From NCBI GenBank assembly GCA_015056905.1, contig SVFI01000006.1, positions 1 to 64,000 on the forward strand: a stretch of 64,000 bases of DNA, in the 5' to 3' direction. The first letter of the stretch is position 1, and every line of letters begins with the position of its first letter. The DNA comes from Lachnospiraceae bacterium. GTDB taxonomy: Bacteria; Bacillota; Clostridia; Lachnospirales; Lachnospiraceae. The notes below the pieces were generated by a model. It was not told the origin of the DNA, made no database searches, and saw nothing but the letters and a program-made list of their open reading frames with translations. Of this stretch, positions 51,791 through 61,073 are shown in pieces. Both the position numbers and the translations under genes were made by a program.

Positions 51791-53053
51791 ATGGCAGGAA
51801 AAAATCCTGAAATGAAAATCAGATGTTCTTTTTGTAATAAGTCGCAGGAACAGGTAAGAAAGCTGATTGCCGGACCGACAGGCGTGTATATTTGTGATGA
51901 ATGCGTAGATTTGTGTGCGGACATTATCGAGGAAGAGTACGAAGAGGAAATGGTAGAAGGCGGACCTGATATCAATCTTCTCAAACCGGCACAGATTAAA
52001 GAATTTTTAGATGAGTATGTCATCGGTCAGGAAGCAGCCAAAAAAGTTCTTTCCGTGGCAGTGTACAATCATTACAAGCGTGTTACGGCAGAGAAGGACC
52101 TTGACATTGAATTACAGAAGAGCAATATCATAATGATGGGACCAACCGGAAGCGGTAAGACATTTTTGGCGCAGACACTTGCCAAGATTATCAATGTTCC
52201 GTTTGCGATTGCGGATGCTACCACGCTCACAGAGGCAGGTTATGTCGGTGAGGACGTAGAAAACATTCTGCTTAAGCTGATTCAGGCGGCAGACTACGAT
52301 GTGGAAAAGGCGCAGTACGGTATCATCTATATTGATGAGATTGATAAAATTACAAAAAAAAGTGAAAATGTATCCATTACGCGAGATGTTTCCGGAGAAG
52401 GTGTACAGCAGGCACTCCTCAAGATTATAGAGGGTACTGTGGCATCTGTTCCGCCGCAGGGTGGCAGAAAACATCCGCATCAGGAACTTATACAGATTGA
52501 TACAAGCAATATTTTGTTCATCTGTTCCGGTGCTTTTGCAGGGCTGGAAAAGATTGTAGAAAACAGATTAAACCGCAAATCGATTGGTTTTAATGCAGAA
52601 ATCGGAGAACATTCCGAGCGGAGTGAAAGCGAGATTCTTCACGAAGCCAATTCGCAGGATTTAATCAAGTACGGTATGATTCCTGAATTTGTCGGACGTG
52701 TTCCGATTGTTGTTTCACTCGATGGACTTGATGAAGAAGCGATGTGCAGAATCTTGACTGAGCCGAAGAGTGCGATTGTGAAACAATACCAGAAATTGTT
52801 TGAAATGGATGATGTAGAACTTGAATTCACGCCGGAAGCAATTACTGCGATTGCAAAACAGACGATGGATAAAAAGACGGGAGCCAGAGGTCTTAGAACC
52901 ATTATGGAAAGTGTCATGATGGATGTTATGTATGAAATTCCGTCGGATGAGACCATCACGAAGTGTGTTATCACAGAGGATGTTGTGCTTGGCAAATGCG
53001 ATCCGATTGTAGAGCGTGGCGAAGAAGTTGTATCAACGAAAAAAAGAGCATAA
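51791..53053 (+). CDS. clpX: ATP-dependent Clp protease ATP-binding subunit ClpX
   Basis: AAA+ unfoldase that feeds proteins to ClpP. The N-terminal zinc domain has CSFCNKSQ and CDECVDLC (four Cys). The ATPase has Walker [17 protein letters not shown] near residue 116 and Walker [11 protein letters not shown] near residue 179. The IGF-type loop for ClpP docking is present as KSIGFNAE near residue 266. 420 residues. The ribosome site is weak (AGGGAG). Followed by a terminator and then lon. Confidence 0.97.
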   Translation: MAGKNPEMKIRCSFCNKSQEQVRKLIAGPTGVYICDECVDLCADIIEEEYEEEMVEGGPDINLLKPAQIKEFLDEYVIGQEAAKKVLSVAVYNHYKRVTAEKDLDIELQKSNIIMMGPTGSGKTFLAQTLAKIINVPFAIADATTLTEAGYVGEDVENILLKLIQAADYDVEKAQYGIIYIDEIDKITKKSENVSITRDVSGEGVQQALLKIIEGTVASVPPQGGRKHPHQELIQIDTSNILFICSGAFAGLEKIVENRLNRKSIGFNAEIGEHSERSESEILHEANSQDLIKYGMIPEFVGRVPIVVSLDGLDEEAMCRILTEPKSAIVKQYQKLFEMDDVELEFTPEAITAIAKQTMDKKTGARGLRTIMESVMMDVMYEIPSDETITKCVITEDVVLGKCDPIVERGEEVVSTKKRA

Positions 53054-53060
53054 AATAAAG

Positions 53061-53084
53061 CGCCGCCTTTAGGGCGGCGTTTTG
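53061..53084 (+). terminator. Terminator between clpX and lon
   Basis: CGCCGCC, TTTAGG, GGCGGCG-type stem then TTTTG. Only four Us, so it may let part of the transcript read through to lon. Confidence 0.75.
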
Positions 53085-53105
53085 TGTATAAGAGAGAGAA
53101 AAAGA

Positions 53106-55442
53106 ATGAGTGAAGTACAGAAAATGACAATTCCGGCAATTCCGCTGAAAAACATGTGCGTTGTGCCGGATTCTATCATACATTTTGATTTGAGTCGCAA
53201 AAAATCCATTGCCTCATTGGAAAAGGCAATGAGCACCAATCAGGAATTGTTTTTGACGGCGCAAAAGAACCCGGAGAACAACAATCCGGGACTTGATGGC
53301 GTATATGAAATCGGGACGCTTGTCCGGGTAAAGCAGATTGTAAAAATGCCGAATAAGATTGTCCGTGTCCTTGTCGAGGGCGTCGGACGGGCAAAGGTCG
53401 TAGAGTTTACGACGGACCCGTATTTTATCGCCAAAATCGTTCTGGCAAAGTCTGAGCAGCAGCTCGAAGAAGAGATGGCTCCGGCGACGAAGGAAGCGAT
53501 GAAGCGTCAGATTTGTGAAATGTATTTGCAGTATTCTCTGCTTGTCAGCAAAAAAGACCAGGGAATTGTGCAACATTTGAGCGGTATTGAACAGCTTGGA
53601 AAGCTTTTGGACCAGATTACGATGCTTATGCCGGTTGATTACAAGAAGAAACAGGTGATTTTGGAAGCCATTCATTTGCAAAAACGATTTGACCGTCTGA
53701 CGGAACTTCTGCAAACGGAGTCGGGAATTTTGGAAGTGAAGAATGAGCTTGCCAAAAAAGTAAAAGACCGGGTGGAGAAAAATCAGCGTGAGTATGTGTT
53801 GAAGGAGCAGATGAAGTTTATCCGGGAGGAACTCGGAGAGGACAGCCCGCTTTCGGATGCGGATACGTTCCGTGAAAAGCTGGAAAATATCAACGCTTCG
53901 GAAGAAGTTAAATCTAAAATTAAGAAAGAGATAAAGCGCTTTGAGAATGTATCCCAGAGTTCATCGGAAAGTGCAGTAGAGAGAACGTATCTGGAAACAG
54001 TACTTGATTTGCCATGGGATTTGGCATCCGAGGACAATACGGATCTCGACAAAGCGGAGGAGATATTAGAGGCAGACCATTATGGACTTACCAAGGTAAA
54101 GGAAAGAATTCTGGAATATCTTGCAGTTCGTCAGCTTCGCGGGGATGCAGGGTCACCGATTATCTGTCTGGTCGGACCGCCGGGAACCGGAAAAACATCG
54201 ATTGCCCGCAGCATGGCAAGGGCGATGGACCGCAAATACGTGAGAATCTGTCTCGGTGGTGTGCGTGATGAGGCGGAAATCCGCGGACACAGAAAGACGT
54301 ATGTCGGTGCAATGCCGGGACGTATTGTGACGGCAGTAAGGCAGGCGGGAGTGAAAAATCCGCTGGTACTTCTGGATGAGATTGATAAGATGAGCCGTGA
54401 TCACAAGGGAGATACGGCTTCTGCTATGCTTGAAGTGCTCGACAGTGAGCAGAATGAACATTTTCAGGACCATTATGTCGAAATACCGATGGATTTATCA
54501 CAGATTGTCTTTGTGGCAACGGCGAATGATTTGCAGGCGATAGACGGGCCTCTCCGTGACCGTATGGAAATCATTGAAGTGACAAGCTATACGGCCAATG
54601 AAAAGCTCCATATTGCCAAAGAGCATCTTGTAAAGAAGCAGCTCAAGGAACACGGAATTGCCAAAAAACAGCTTAATTTTACGGACAAGGCGCTTGAGAA
54701 AATAATTCTCGGTTATACAAAGGAAGCAGGGGTTCGTGAACTTGAGAGACAAATCGGGAAAGTATGCAGAAAAACGGCGCGCGAGATATTAAAGGACGAT
54801 AAAACAAAGATTAAGATTACAATCCACAATCTGGAAGAATATCTCGGCAAAGAAAAGTACTCACAGGATAAGGCGAACAAGAAAAATGATGTCGGACTTG
54901 TGCGTGGACTTGCGTGGACAAGCGTCGGAGGTGTCACGCTTGAGATTGAAGTGAATGATATGCCCGGAAAAGGTGAGATGAAGCTGACAGGGCAGCTTGG
55001 CGATGTTATGAAGGAATCTGCAATGGCAGGACTCAGCTATGTTCGCTCGATAGCACCGCGATATGATGTGGCGGAGGACTATTTCGAGTCTCATGATTTG
55101 CATATTCATATTCCGGAGGGGGCAGTTCCGAAGGATGGGCCGAGTGCAGGTATTACGATGGCGACAGCGATGTTGTCCGCGATAACAGGAAGAAAAGTTA
55201 AGGCTGATTTGGCGATGACGGGTGAGGTGACGCTTCGCGGCCGTGTGCTTGCCATCGGCGGACTGAAAGAAAAACTTCTTGCAGCCAAAACAGCGGGCAT
55301 ACATAATGTGTTAGTACCGCAAGAAAACGAAAAAGACCTGCATGAGATAGATGAGGAAATTAAAACAGGATTAAACATTGTATGCGTTTCGACCATGCAG
55401 GAAGTGATTGATTATGCATTTGCAGCGGGGAAGGAGTCATAA
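53106..55442 (+). CDS. lon: ATP-dependent protease Lon
   Basis: Cytosolic AAA+ protease for damaged and regulatory proteins. An N-terminal substrate domain (residues 1-300) is followed by Walker A GPPGTGKTSIARSMARAM near residue 357 and Walker B LLDEIDKMSRD near residue 420. The catalytic Ser is Ser680 in PKDGPSAGITMA, with the paired Lys in GGLKEKLLAAKTAG. Length 778 residues is normal. The ATG at 53106 has only AGAGAGA upstream, so the start is less certain than the rest. The stop overlaps the start of engB (TAATG). Confidence 0.96.
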   Translation: MSEVQKMTIPAIPLKNMCVVPDSIIHFDLSRKKSIASLEKAMSTNQELFLTAQKNPENNNPGLDGVYEIGTLVRVKQIVKMPNKIVRVLVEGVGRAKVVEFTTDPYFIAKIVLAKSEQQLEEEMAPATKEAMKRQICEMYLQYSLLVSKKDQGIVQHLSGIEQLGKLLDQITMLMPVDYKKKQVILEAIHLQKRFDRLTELLQTESGILEVKNELAKKVKDRVEKNQREYVLKEQMKFIREELGEDSPLSDADTFREKLENINASEEVKSKIKKEIKRFENVSQSSSESAVERTYLETVLDLPWDLASEDNTDLDKAEEILEADHYGLTKVKERILEYLAVRQLRGDAGSPIICLVGPPGTGKTSIARSMARAMDRKYVRICLGGVRDEAEIRGHRKTYVGAMPGRIVTAVRQAGVKNPLVLLDEIDKMSRDHKGDTASAMLEVLDSEQNEHFQDHYVEIPMDLSQIVFVATANDLQAIDGPLRDRMEIIEVTSYTANEKLHIAKEHLVKKQLKEHGIAKKQLNFTDKALEKIILGYTKEAGVRELERQIGKVCRKTAREILKDDKTKIKITIHNLEEYLGKEKYSQDKANKKNDVGLVRGLAWTSVGGVTLEIEVNDMPGKGEMKLTGQLGDVMKESAMAGLSYVRSIAPRYDVAEDYFESHDLHIHIPEGAVPKDGPSAGITMATAMLSAITGRKVKADLAMTGEVTLRGRVLAIGGLKEKLLAAKTAGIHNVLVPQENEKDLHEIDEEIKTGLNIVCVSTMQEVIDYAFAAGKES

Positions 55443-56038
55443 TGGTAATAAAGAATGTAGAACTGGAAACCGTTTGCGGTATTACAAGTACATTGCCGGA
55501 AAATGATTTGCCGGAGATTGCCTTTGCAGGCAAGAGTAATGTCGGAAAATCATCTTTGATTAACGGGCTTATGAACCGAAAATCATTGGCGCGGACATCC
55601 TCCCAGCCGGGAAAGACACAGACCATCAATTATTACAATATCAATAAGGAACTCTATTTTGTTGATTTACCGGGATACGGATTTGCAAATGTTTCTGTTG
55701 AGGTAAAAGCAAAGTGGGGAAAAATGATTGAAAAATATCTCAAAGAGTCTAAAATGCTGCGAGAGGTGTTTCTCCTGATTGATATCCGTCACAAACCGGG
55801 GGCTAATGATATCCAGATGTATGACTGGATTGTTGCCAACGGATATAAGCCGATTATCATTGCGACAAAGCTGGATAAGATTAACCGTTCACAGGTACAG
55901 AAGCAGATTAAGCTGATTAAGGATGCACTTCAGGTGGAAAAGGGGACAATTGTTTTTCCGTATTCTGCCCAGACCAAGCAGGGGCGTGACGAGATTTATG
56001 CATACATTGAGGAGCGTGTTTTAGAATGCAGGCAGTAA
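55442..56038 (+). CDS. engB: Ribosome biogenesis GTP-binding protein YsxC/EngB
   Basis: GTPase needed to assemble the 50S ribosomal subunit. The G motifs are visible: G1 GKSNVGKSSLINGL near residue 29, G3 DLPGYG near residue 78, G4 TKLD near residue 143, and G5 near SAQTKQG. 198 residues is typical. It overlaps lon by one base (TAATG) and the next gene starts within its last codons, so the three are translated in a chain. It has no Shine-Dalgarno of its own beyond the lon tail (AAGGAG at 55431). Confidence 0.95.
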   Translation: MVIKNVELETVCGITSTLPENDLPEIAFAGKSNVGKSSLINGLMNRKSLARTSSQPGKTQTINYYNINKELYFVDLPGYGFANVSVEVKAKWGKMIEKYLKESKMLREVFLLIDIRHKPGANDIQMYDWIVANGYKPIIIATKLDKINRSQVQKQIKLIKDALQVEKGTIVFPYSAQTKQGRDEIYAYIEERVLECRQ

Positions 56039-57207
56039 AGCATTTTGGAAAGATTATATTAAACCTTATTGGGGCAGTACTTGTAGTTATATTATTAATA
56101 GCTGTGCTGCCGAAGATTATCGTGTTTTTTATGCCGTTTGTGGTCGGTGCGGTTATCGCATGGTGCGCAGGGCCGATTGTACAGTTTTTGGAAGCGCGTA
56201 TGAAGATAAGGCGTAAGGCAGGGTCGGCGTTTGCGATTGTGCTTGCCATCGCACTTGTGGCACTTGTTTTATACGGCATCGGTCATTTGCTCTTGGATCA
56301 GGCGGAGGGGTTTCTTGCGAATCTTCCGCAGATGTGGGAGTCGCTTTCGCAGGATTTTGCACAGGCAGGGAATAAATTGCAGGTGATATTTAATAAAATG
56401 CCGAGGCAGTTCCGTGAGGAATGGGTTTTTCTGGCGGATAATATATCACAATATGCGGGCAATCTGATTGGAAATTTGAGCTCGCCGACCATGGAGAAGC
56501 TCAGTGAGTTTGCCAAGAATGTTCCGGGATTTCTTGTGAGTGTTGTGATGGCACTTCTGTCAGCCTATTTCTTTGTGGCAAATAAGGAAGAGGTGCAGGA
56601 GTATTACCGTAAATTTGTGCCGAAGACAATCAAAGATAAGTGGGACATTGTCAGGAACAGTTTAAAGAAGGCATTTGGCGGATATTTGCTGGCGCAGCTT
56701 AAAATAGAAGTTTGGATGTACCTTCTGCTCTTTGTGGGACTGAAAATTGCCGGCGTAAATTATGTATCGCTCGTGGCACTCGGGATTGCATTTCTTGATT
56801 TGCTTCCGGTATTCGGAACAGGGACGGTACTGATACCATGGGCAATTATCAAGGTAATCGGCGGGCATTATACAACGGCTGTTATTTTAATTGCACTTTG
56901 GGGAATCGGACAACTTGTAAGACAGCTCATTCAGCCTAAAATTGTCGGAGAATCTCTGGGAATGCCGGCAATTCCTACACTGTTTCTTCTCTATATCGGA
57001 TGGAAAATCAATGGCGTCATCGGAATGATTGTGGCAGTACCGATTGGGCTTGTTTTTGTTAACCTTTACAAGGAAGGCGTATTTAACACAACGAAAGACA
57101 GTATCATGATTCTCGCAAGGGATTTGAATGCATTTCGACAGTACAAAACAGAGGATTACGAGTTTTATAAAAAAATAGAAGAGAAGGATGATAAAACATG
57201 CAGGTAA
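56026..57207 (+). CDS. AI-2E/YtvI family transporter-like membrane protein
   Basis: A 393-residue PF01594-type protein with eight predicted helices: two near the N-terminus (GAVLVVILLIAVLPKIIVFF and GAVIAWCAGPIVQFL), then a long extracellular or soluble loop (residues 90-165), and the conserved C-terminal block FLDLLPVFGTGTVLIPWAIIKVIGG (residues 265-288) typical of this family. Relatives are called AI-2 exporters or, in Bacillus, sporulation protein YtvI; the substrate is uncertain. It overlaps engB by 13 bases and the next gene by 10, so it is translationally coupled. Confidence 0.85.
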   Translation: MQAVKHFGKIILNLIGAVLVVILLIAVLPKIIVFFMPFVVGAVIAWCAGPIVQFLEARMKIRRKAGSAFAIVLAIALVALVLYGIGHLLLDQAEGFLANLPQMWESLSQDFAQAGNKLQVIFNKMPRQFREEWVFLADNISQYAGNLIGNLSSPTMEKLSEFAKNVPGFLVSVVMALLSAYFFVANKEEVQEYYRKFVPKTIKDKWDIVRNSLKKAFGGYLLAQLKIEVWMYLLLFVGLKIAGVNYVSLVALGIAFLDLLPVFGTGTVLIPWAIIKVIGGHYTTAVILIALWGIGQLVRQLIQPKIVGESLGMPAIPTLFLLYIGWKINGVIGMIVAVPIGLVFVNLYKEGVFNTTKDSIMILARDLNAFRQYKTEDYEFYKKIEEKDDKTCR

Positions 57208-58181
57208 CCGTTTACAATTTTAGAGAGTACGATGAGAAGAAGTATTTTGATGCATATGCGGAGGAACTTGGAATAACACTTGTTACTTGTCCGGATGCGC
57301 CGACGCTTGACAATGTTTCTTTGGCAAAGGGGAGTGAATGTATTGATATATTGACCTCCAAAATGACGCCGGAGCTGATTGCTGCTCTTGCACAGCAGGG
57401 GGTACGCTATATCACGACAAGAACAATCGGCTATGATCACATTGATATGAAAGCCTGCAAAGAGCATGGTATTACGGTTGGTAATGCACCTTACGGACCA
57501 AATGGTGTGGCAGATTACACGGTCATGCTTCTATTGATGAGCATCCGCAAGGCAAAACAGATTTTGCAGCGTACAAATATTCAGGATTATACGCTTAAGG
57601 GAAATCTCGGGCGTGAGCTGAAGGATATGACCGTCGGTATTATCGGAACCGGAAGAATCGGTAAGACGGTCATTCAGAACCTCAGCGGTTTTGGCTGTAA
57701 GATGATTGCATATGATTTATATGAGAGTGAAGAGGTTCAGAAGCTCGCAACTTATGTTTCACTCGAAGAAATCTGGTCACAAGCAGACATCATTTCACTA
57801 CATACCCCTTTGACGGATGACAACTATCATCTGATCAATGCAGAGACTATCGGAAAGATGAAGGATGGCGTGGTTTTGATTAACACGGCGCGAGGACCGC
57901 TCGTGGAGGCGGAAGCACTTCTTGCTGCGATTGAGAGCGGTAAAATCGGTGCTGCGGGGCTTGATGTTGTGGAGAACGAGTTTGGTTTATACTATTATGA
58001 CCGCAAAAATGATGTGCTGGATAACCGTGAACTTGCGCTTTTGAGAAGCTATCCGAATGTGACGGTAACACATCATATGGCTTTTTATACGGACAATTGC
58101 GTCAAGACAGTCGTAGAGGATTCGCTAAGGAGCTGTGTGTGCTTTGTAAACGGTGAAAAGAATCCTTGGCAGGTGTCGTGA
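57198..58181 (+). CDS. D-isomer 2-hydroxyacid dehydrogenase (D-lactate dehydrogenase/VanH-like)
   Basis: NAD-dependent reductase of 2-keto acids. The dinucleotide motif is VGIIGTGRIGKTV near residue 145. The catalytic residues are in order: NTARGPLVE (Arg) near residue 234, VVENEFG (Glu) near residue 262, and THHMAFYTD (His) near residue 295. The pattern of TRTIGYDHIDMKAC near residue 75 and PYGPNGVADYTVML near residue 95 is like D-lactate dehydrogenases. At 327 residues the size is normal. It may make D-lactate as a fermentation product. It overlaps the previous gene by 10 bases. Confidence 0.9.
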   Translation: MQVTVYNFREYDEKKYFDAYAEELGITLVTCPDAPTLDNVSLAKGSECIDILTSKMTPELIAALAQQGVRYITTRTIGYDHIDMKACKEHGITVGNAPYGPNGVADYTVMLLLMSIRKAKQILQRTNIQDYTLKGNLGRELKDMTVGIIGTGRIGKTVIQNLSGFGCKMIAYDLYESEEVQKLATYVSLEEIWSQADIISLHTPLTDDNYHLINAETIGKMKDGVVLINTARGPLVEAEALLAAIESGKIGAAGLDVVENEFGLYYYDRKNDVLDNRELALLRSYPNVTVTHHMAFYTDNCVKTVVEDSLRSCVCFVNGEKNPWQVS

Positions 58182-58236
58182 CGTTCAACAGGGTAAAATG
58201 GGGATTAAGGTTATTTCTGTACAGGAGTGATAGGGA

Positions 58237-58467
58237 ATGTTTGGATTTGGAAAAAGTAAAGCGGCGAAGGAACTGGATGAGATATTAAAGAGTCTTCAGC
58301 TGGCCTTTGAAAACAATTACAAAGACAATGCACGTGCCAACCTAAAGAAGTTTGAGGAGGCTTATGCCGAGGCGAAGTCTGCGGGAAAACTTCGGGGGAA
58401 AGAGCAGGAGTCGTACGCGGCGATGCTTGAGGAACTGAAAGAGCGGCTTAAGAATTTTCATCATTAG
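58237..58467 (+). CDS. Small helical hypothetical protein, 76 aa
   Basis: A charged, nearly all-helical protein (FGFGKSKAAKELDEILKSLQ at the start, then NNYKDNARANLKKFEEAYAEAKSAGKL), looking like a short coiled-coil or tetratricopeptide-like hairpin. AGGAG followed by a GATAGGG lies just upstream of the ATG. No function known. It sits alone between the dehydrogenase and a second small protein. Confidence 0.6.
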   Translation: MFGFGKSKAAKELDEILKSLQLAFENNYKDNARANLKKFEEAYAEAKSAGKLRGKEQESYAAMLEELKERLKNFHH

Positions 58468-58478
58468 CCAAGTTTTCA

Positions 58479-58507
58479 TTGAAAAAAGCATGCAGATAGG
58501 TTATACT
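58479..58507 (+). promoter_or_regulatory. Likely sigma-A promoter of the 90-aa protein gene
   Basis: TTGAAA, 17 bp, TATACT, about 35 bp upstream of the start codon at 58542. Confidence 0.65.
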
Positions 58508-58541
58508 ATATAAAAGTATTATGATTGAAAGGAGTGACTGT

Positions 58542-58814
58542 ATGGGAATCGGTGCTATTTCAGGATTTCAGCCGTATGTTTATAACACGAACAGCGTAAG
58601 CGGCAGCAGTTTAAATCGAATTTCTGCAGTGGATAACGACGTGACCAGCAGCCACATCAAGCCGGCGAAGACGTCGGATTACAGCGGTGAAACCATCAAT
58701 CCGCTGGAAAGAGGCGAGACGGCAGATTTTGCCGGGGTTCTCGCGATGCAGATGCAGATGGGTATGAATCATGCAGATATGTTTTTCGGAGCAGATTCTG
58801 TATTTGCAGGTTAA
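58542..58814 (+). CDS. Hypothetical protein, 90 aa
   Basis: Begins GIGAISGFQPYVYNTNSVSG, is rich in Ser, Asn and Thr in the first half and ends AMQMQMGMNHADMFFGADS. No signal, membrane helix or known domain. A good promoter (58479-58507), AAAGGAG 8 bases upstream and a strong terminator make it a clear single-gene unit. Its composition suggests a partly disordered protein. Function unknown. Confidence 0.65.
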   Translation: MGIGAISGFQPYVYNTNSVSGSSLNRISAVDNDVTSSHIKPAKTSDYSGETINPLERGETADFAGVLAMQMQMGMNHADMFFGADSVFAG

Positions 58815-58826
58815 TTGAATCAAAGA

Positions 58827-58859
58827 CTCATGGATGGCGTGTCATCCATGGGTTTTTTT
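58827..58859 (+). terminator. Terminator after the 90-aa protein gene
   Basis: CTCATGGATG, GCGTGT, CATCCATGGG and seven Ts. Confidence 0.9.
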
Positions 58860-58912
58860 ATATGAGTTTTATGAGCTTTGGGAGAAATATTTTTTAGAAA
58901 GAAGGAAAACAC

Positions 58913-59854
58913 ATGGTTGCACTTAAAAGTGTGGTACTTGTTATTGTCGGCTTTGTTTTGTTGATCAAAGGAGCTGATTTTTTTGTGGGAGGAGCTTCGG
59001 GAATTGCAGAGAAGTTTAAGATTCCGCAGATGATTATCGGTCTTACGATTGTAGCGTTCGGAACAAGCGCACCGGAGGCTGCGATCAGTATTTCGGCAGC
59101 ACTTCAGGGAACAACCGGTATTGCTATCGGAAATGTACTCGGAAGTAATCTGCTGAATGTGCTATTGATTCTCGGTCTGACGGCTTGTATCGTTCCACTC
59201 CATATTCAGAAATCGAGTCTCAGATTTGATATTCCGTTTAATCTTGTGATATCCGTTGTATTGTTGGCGATGGGATTTTTCCTTGGCAAATTGAATCTTG
59301 CCTGCGGAATTATTTTGTGGGTATTTATGATATTCTTTATGACGAAACTTCTTCGCGATGCCAAAAAGGGAATGGCGGAAGCGGCAGAGGAAGAACCGAC
59401 ACAGACGAAGAATGTATTTTTACTTATTTTATACACGCTCGGTGGACTTGCTGCAGTTGTGTGGGGAAGTGATATCACAGTCGATAATGCCAAGATTATA
59501 GCATCTCTGCTCGGCATGAGCGACCGCCTCATCGGTCTTACGATTGTCGCGTTCGGAACGTCGCTTCCGGAGCTGATTACATCAGTAACGGCGGCGCGCA
59601 AAGGAAATGCGGATATTGCCGTTGGAAATATTCTCGGAAGCAATGTTTTTAATATTCTGTTCGTACTTGGTACGGTTGCACTGATTCAGCCGGTTGAGTT
59701 TGCGTCCGCGTTTCTGCTTGACGCTGTGCTCTGTGTTGCTTCTATGGTATTGCTGCTTGTTCTGTGTTTCAAAAAGCAGACATTATCCCGCAGTGGCGGT
59801 GCTGTAATGCTTGGATGCTACGCAGCATACTTTGTGTATCTGCTTGTGTCATAA
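58913..59854 (+). CDS. Calcium/sodium antiporter, CaCA family
   Basis: Membrane cation exchanger (YrbG-type, PF01699-type) with ten or so helices. The two inverted alpha repeats carry the ion site: VAFGTSAPEAAISISAALQG near residue 47 and VAFGTSLPELITSVTAARKG near residue 211, each with the GxxxG and Pro-Glu residues, followed by GNVLGSNLLN and GNILGSNVFN. 313 residues is typical. GAAAGAAGGAAA precedes the ATG. It is a single gene between two terminator or promoter regions. Confidence 0.92.
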   Translation: MVALKSVVLVIVGFVLLIKGADFFVGGASGIAEKFKIPQMIIGLTIVAFGTSAPEAAISISAALQGTTGIAIGNVLGSNLLNVLLILGLTACIVPLHIQKSSLRFDIPFNLVISVVLLAMGFFLGKLNLACGIILWVFMIFFMTKLLRDAKKGMAEAAEEEPTQTKNVFLLILYTLGGLAAVVWGSDITVDNAKIIASLLGMSDRLIGLTIVAFGTSLPELITSVTAARKGNADIAVGNILGSNVFNILFVLGTVALIQPVEFASAFLLDAVLCVASMVLLLVLCFKKQTLSRSGGAVMLGCYAAYFVYLLVS

Positions 59855-59856
59855 AT

Positions 59857-59886
59857 TTGATATGAATGTCACATCTGTTATATACT
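59857..59886 (+). promoter_or_regulatory. Likely promoter of the GH5 gene
   Basis: TTGATA, 18 bp, TATACT just after the antiporter stop. The leader to the start codon is about 55 bases. Confidence 0.6.
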
Positions 59887-59902
59887 TTGGCGGAGAGGGA
59901 CA

Positions 59903-59920
59903 TTATAGTTTGAACTATAA
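59903..59920. promoter_or_regulatory. Palindrome in the GH5 leader, possible operator
   Basis: TTATAGTT, TG, AACTATAA: perfect 8-bp arms about 10 bp after the predicted transcript start, where a repressor would act. Confidence 0.55.
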
Positions 59921-59947
59921 TAACTATGTAAAGGAGAGAGGTACAAG

Positions 59948-60982
59948 ATGAGAAAATTTGAGGGTTATTACCGCGGTATTAATCTGGGAGGATGGATTTC
60001 CCAGTGTTGTCATGAAATTGAGCATTATGACACGTTTATTGTGGAGGATGACATTAAGGAAATTGCTTCCTGGGGGGTAGACCACATCCGTGTTCCGATG
60101 GATTACAATCTGATTGAGACAGAGGAAGGCGAAAGAATTGAAGAGAATTATAAATACCTGGACAAGTGTCTTGAGTGGTGTGAGAAGTACAATTTAAATA
60201 TGATTCTCGATTTGCACAAGACGGCAGGATATGTATTTGATGATTTAGAGTATAGTAAGGATTTCTTTCATGATGAAGCATTGCAGGAGCGCTTTTTAAA
60301 TCTTTGGGATGACTTGGCATCAAGATATGCGGCAAAATATGCGGACAGACTTGCACTTGAGCTTTTAAACGAGATTGTAGACCCGAATGTGGCCAAAGAA
60401 TGGAATGCACTTGCAAAGAAAGCGATGCTCGTGATTCGCAAGTATTCTAAGGATGTTAAGATTTTGGTAGGTGGAATCAACTACAACAATGTACTTTCCG
60501 TACAGCAGCTTGATCCGCCAATCGATGAAAATATCGTTTATAACTTCCATTGCTATGATCCGCAGATTTTCACACATCAGTCTGCGTACTGGCAGGATTT
60601 TATGCCGGCAGGATTCCATTGCGATTATCCGCTTACGATTGATGAGTATATCCAGCTTGCAAAAGATAACAATTTCCCGGAGGGTTCCACGGATCATTTC
60701 CGTTATCCGGGAGTAACAAAGATGGATAGCACTTTCTTTGATGCAATTTTTACAACAGCCATCGCACATGCAGAGAAGTATGATGTTCCGCTTTATTGCG
60801 GTGAATATGGCGTTATCGACCAGGCACCGCTTGCAGGTACCGTAAACTGGTACAAAGACATCCATGAAGCATTTGAGAGACATCAGATCGGAAGAGCTGC
60901 ATGGACGTACAAGAAAATGGATTTCGGTCTCACACAGGAGCATGTAGCACCGGTGAAGGATGAACTTTTGAAGTATTTGTAA
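59948..60982 (+). CDS. Glycoside hydrolase family 5 (cellulase-like), cytosolic
   Basis: Clan GH-A retaining glycosidase, likely on beta-glucans or oligosaccharides. GH5 landmarks: YYRGINLGGWISQCC near residue 7, HIRVPMDYNLIE near residue 49, MILDLHKTAGY near residue 85, acid/base Glu142 in ALELLNEIVD, YNFHCYDP near residue 199, nucleophile Glu286 in LYCGEYGV. No signal peptide, so it acts inside the cell, probably trimming imported oligosaccharides. 344 residues is complete. AAAGGAGAG lies 9 bases before the ATG. It is a single-gene unit with a palindromic operator-like site. Confidence 0.93.
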   Translation: MRKFEGYYRGINLGGWISQCCHEIEHYDTFIVEDDIKEIASWGVDHIRVPMDYNLIETEEGERIEENYKYLDKCLEWCEKYNLNMILDLHKTAGYVFDDLEYSKDFFHDEALQERFLNLWDDLASRYAAKYADRLALELLNEIVDPNVAKEWNALAKKAMLVIRKYSKDVKILVGGINYNNVLSVQQLDPPIDENIVYNFHCYDPQIFTHQSAYWQDFMPAGFHCDYPLTIDEYIQLAKDNNFPEGSTDHFRYPGVTKMDSTFFDAIFTTAIAHAEKYDVPLYCGEYGVIDQAPLAGTVNWYKDIHEAFERHQIGRAAWTYKKMDFGLTQEHVAPVKDELLKYL

Positions 60983-61002
60983 GTATTTATAAAAAGAAAT
61001 TT

Positions 61003-61030
61003 AACCGCCCGTTCTTTGGAACGGGCGGTT
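61003..61030. terminator. Terminator after the GH5 gene
   Basis: Perfect 12-bp stem AACCGCCCGTTC, TTTG, GAACGGGCGGTT, with few Us after it on the plus strand. Confidence 0.8.
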
Positions 61031-61073
61031 TAGTGATTGCGGAAAAACTTACATAACTTAAATGAAGCGCCAG

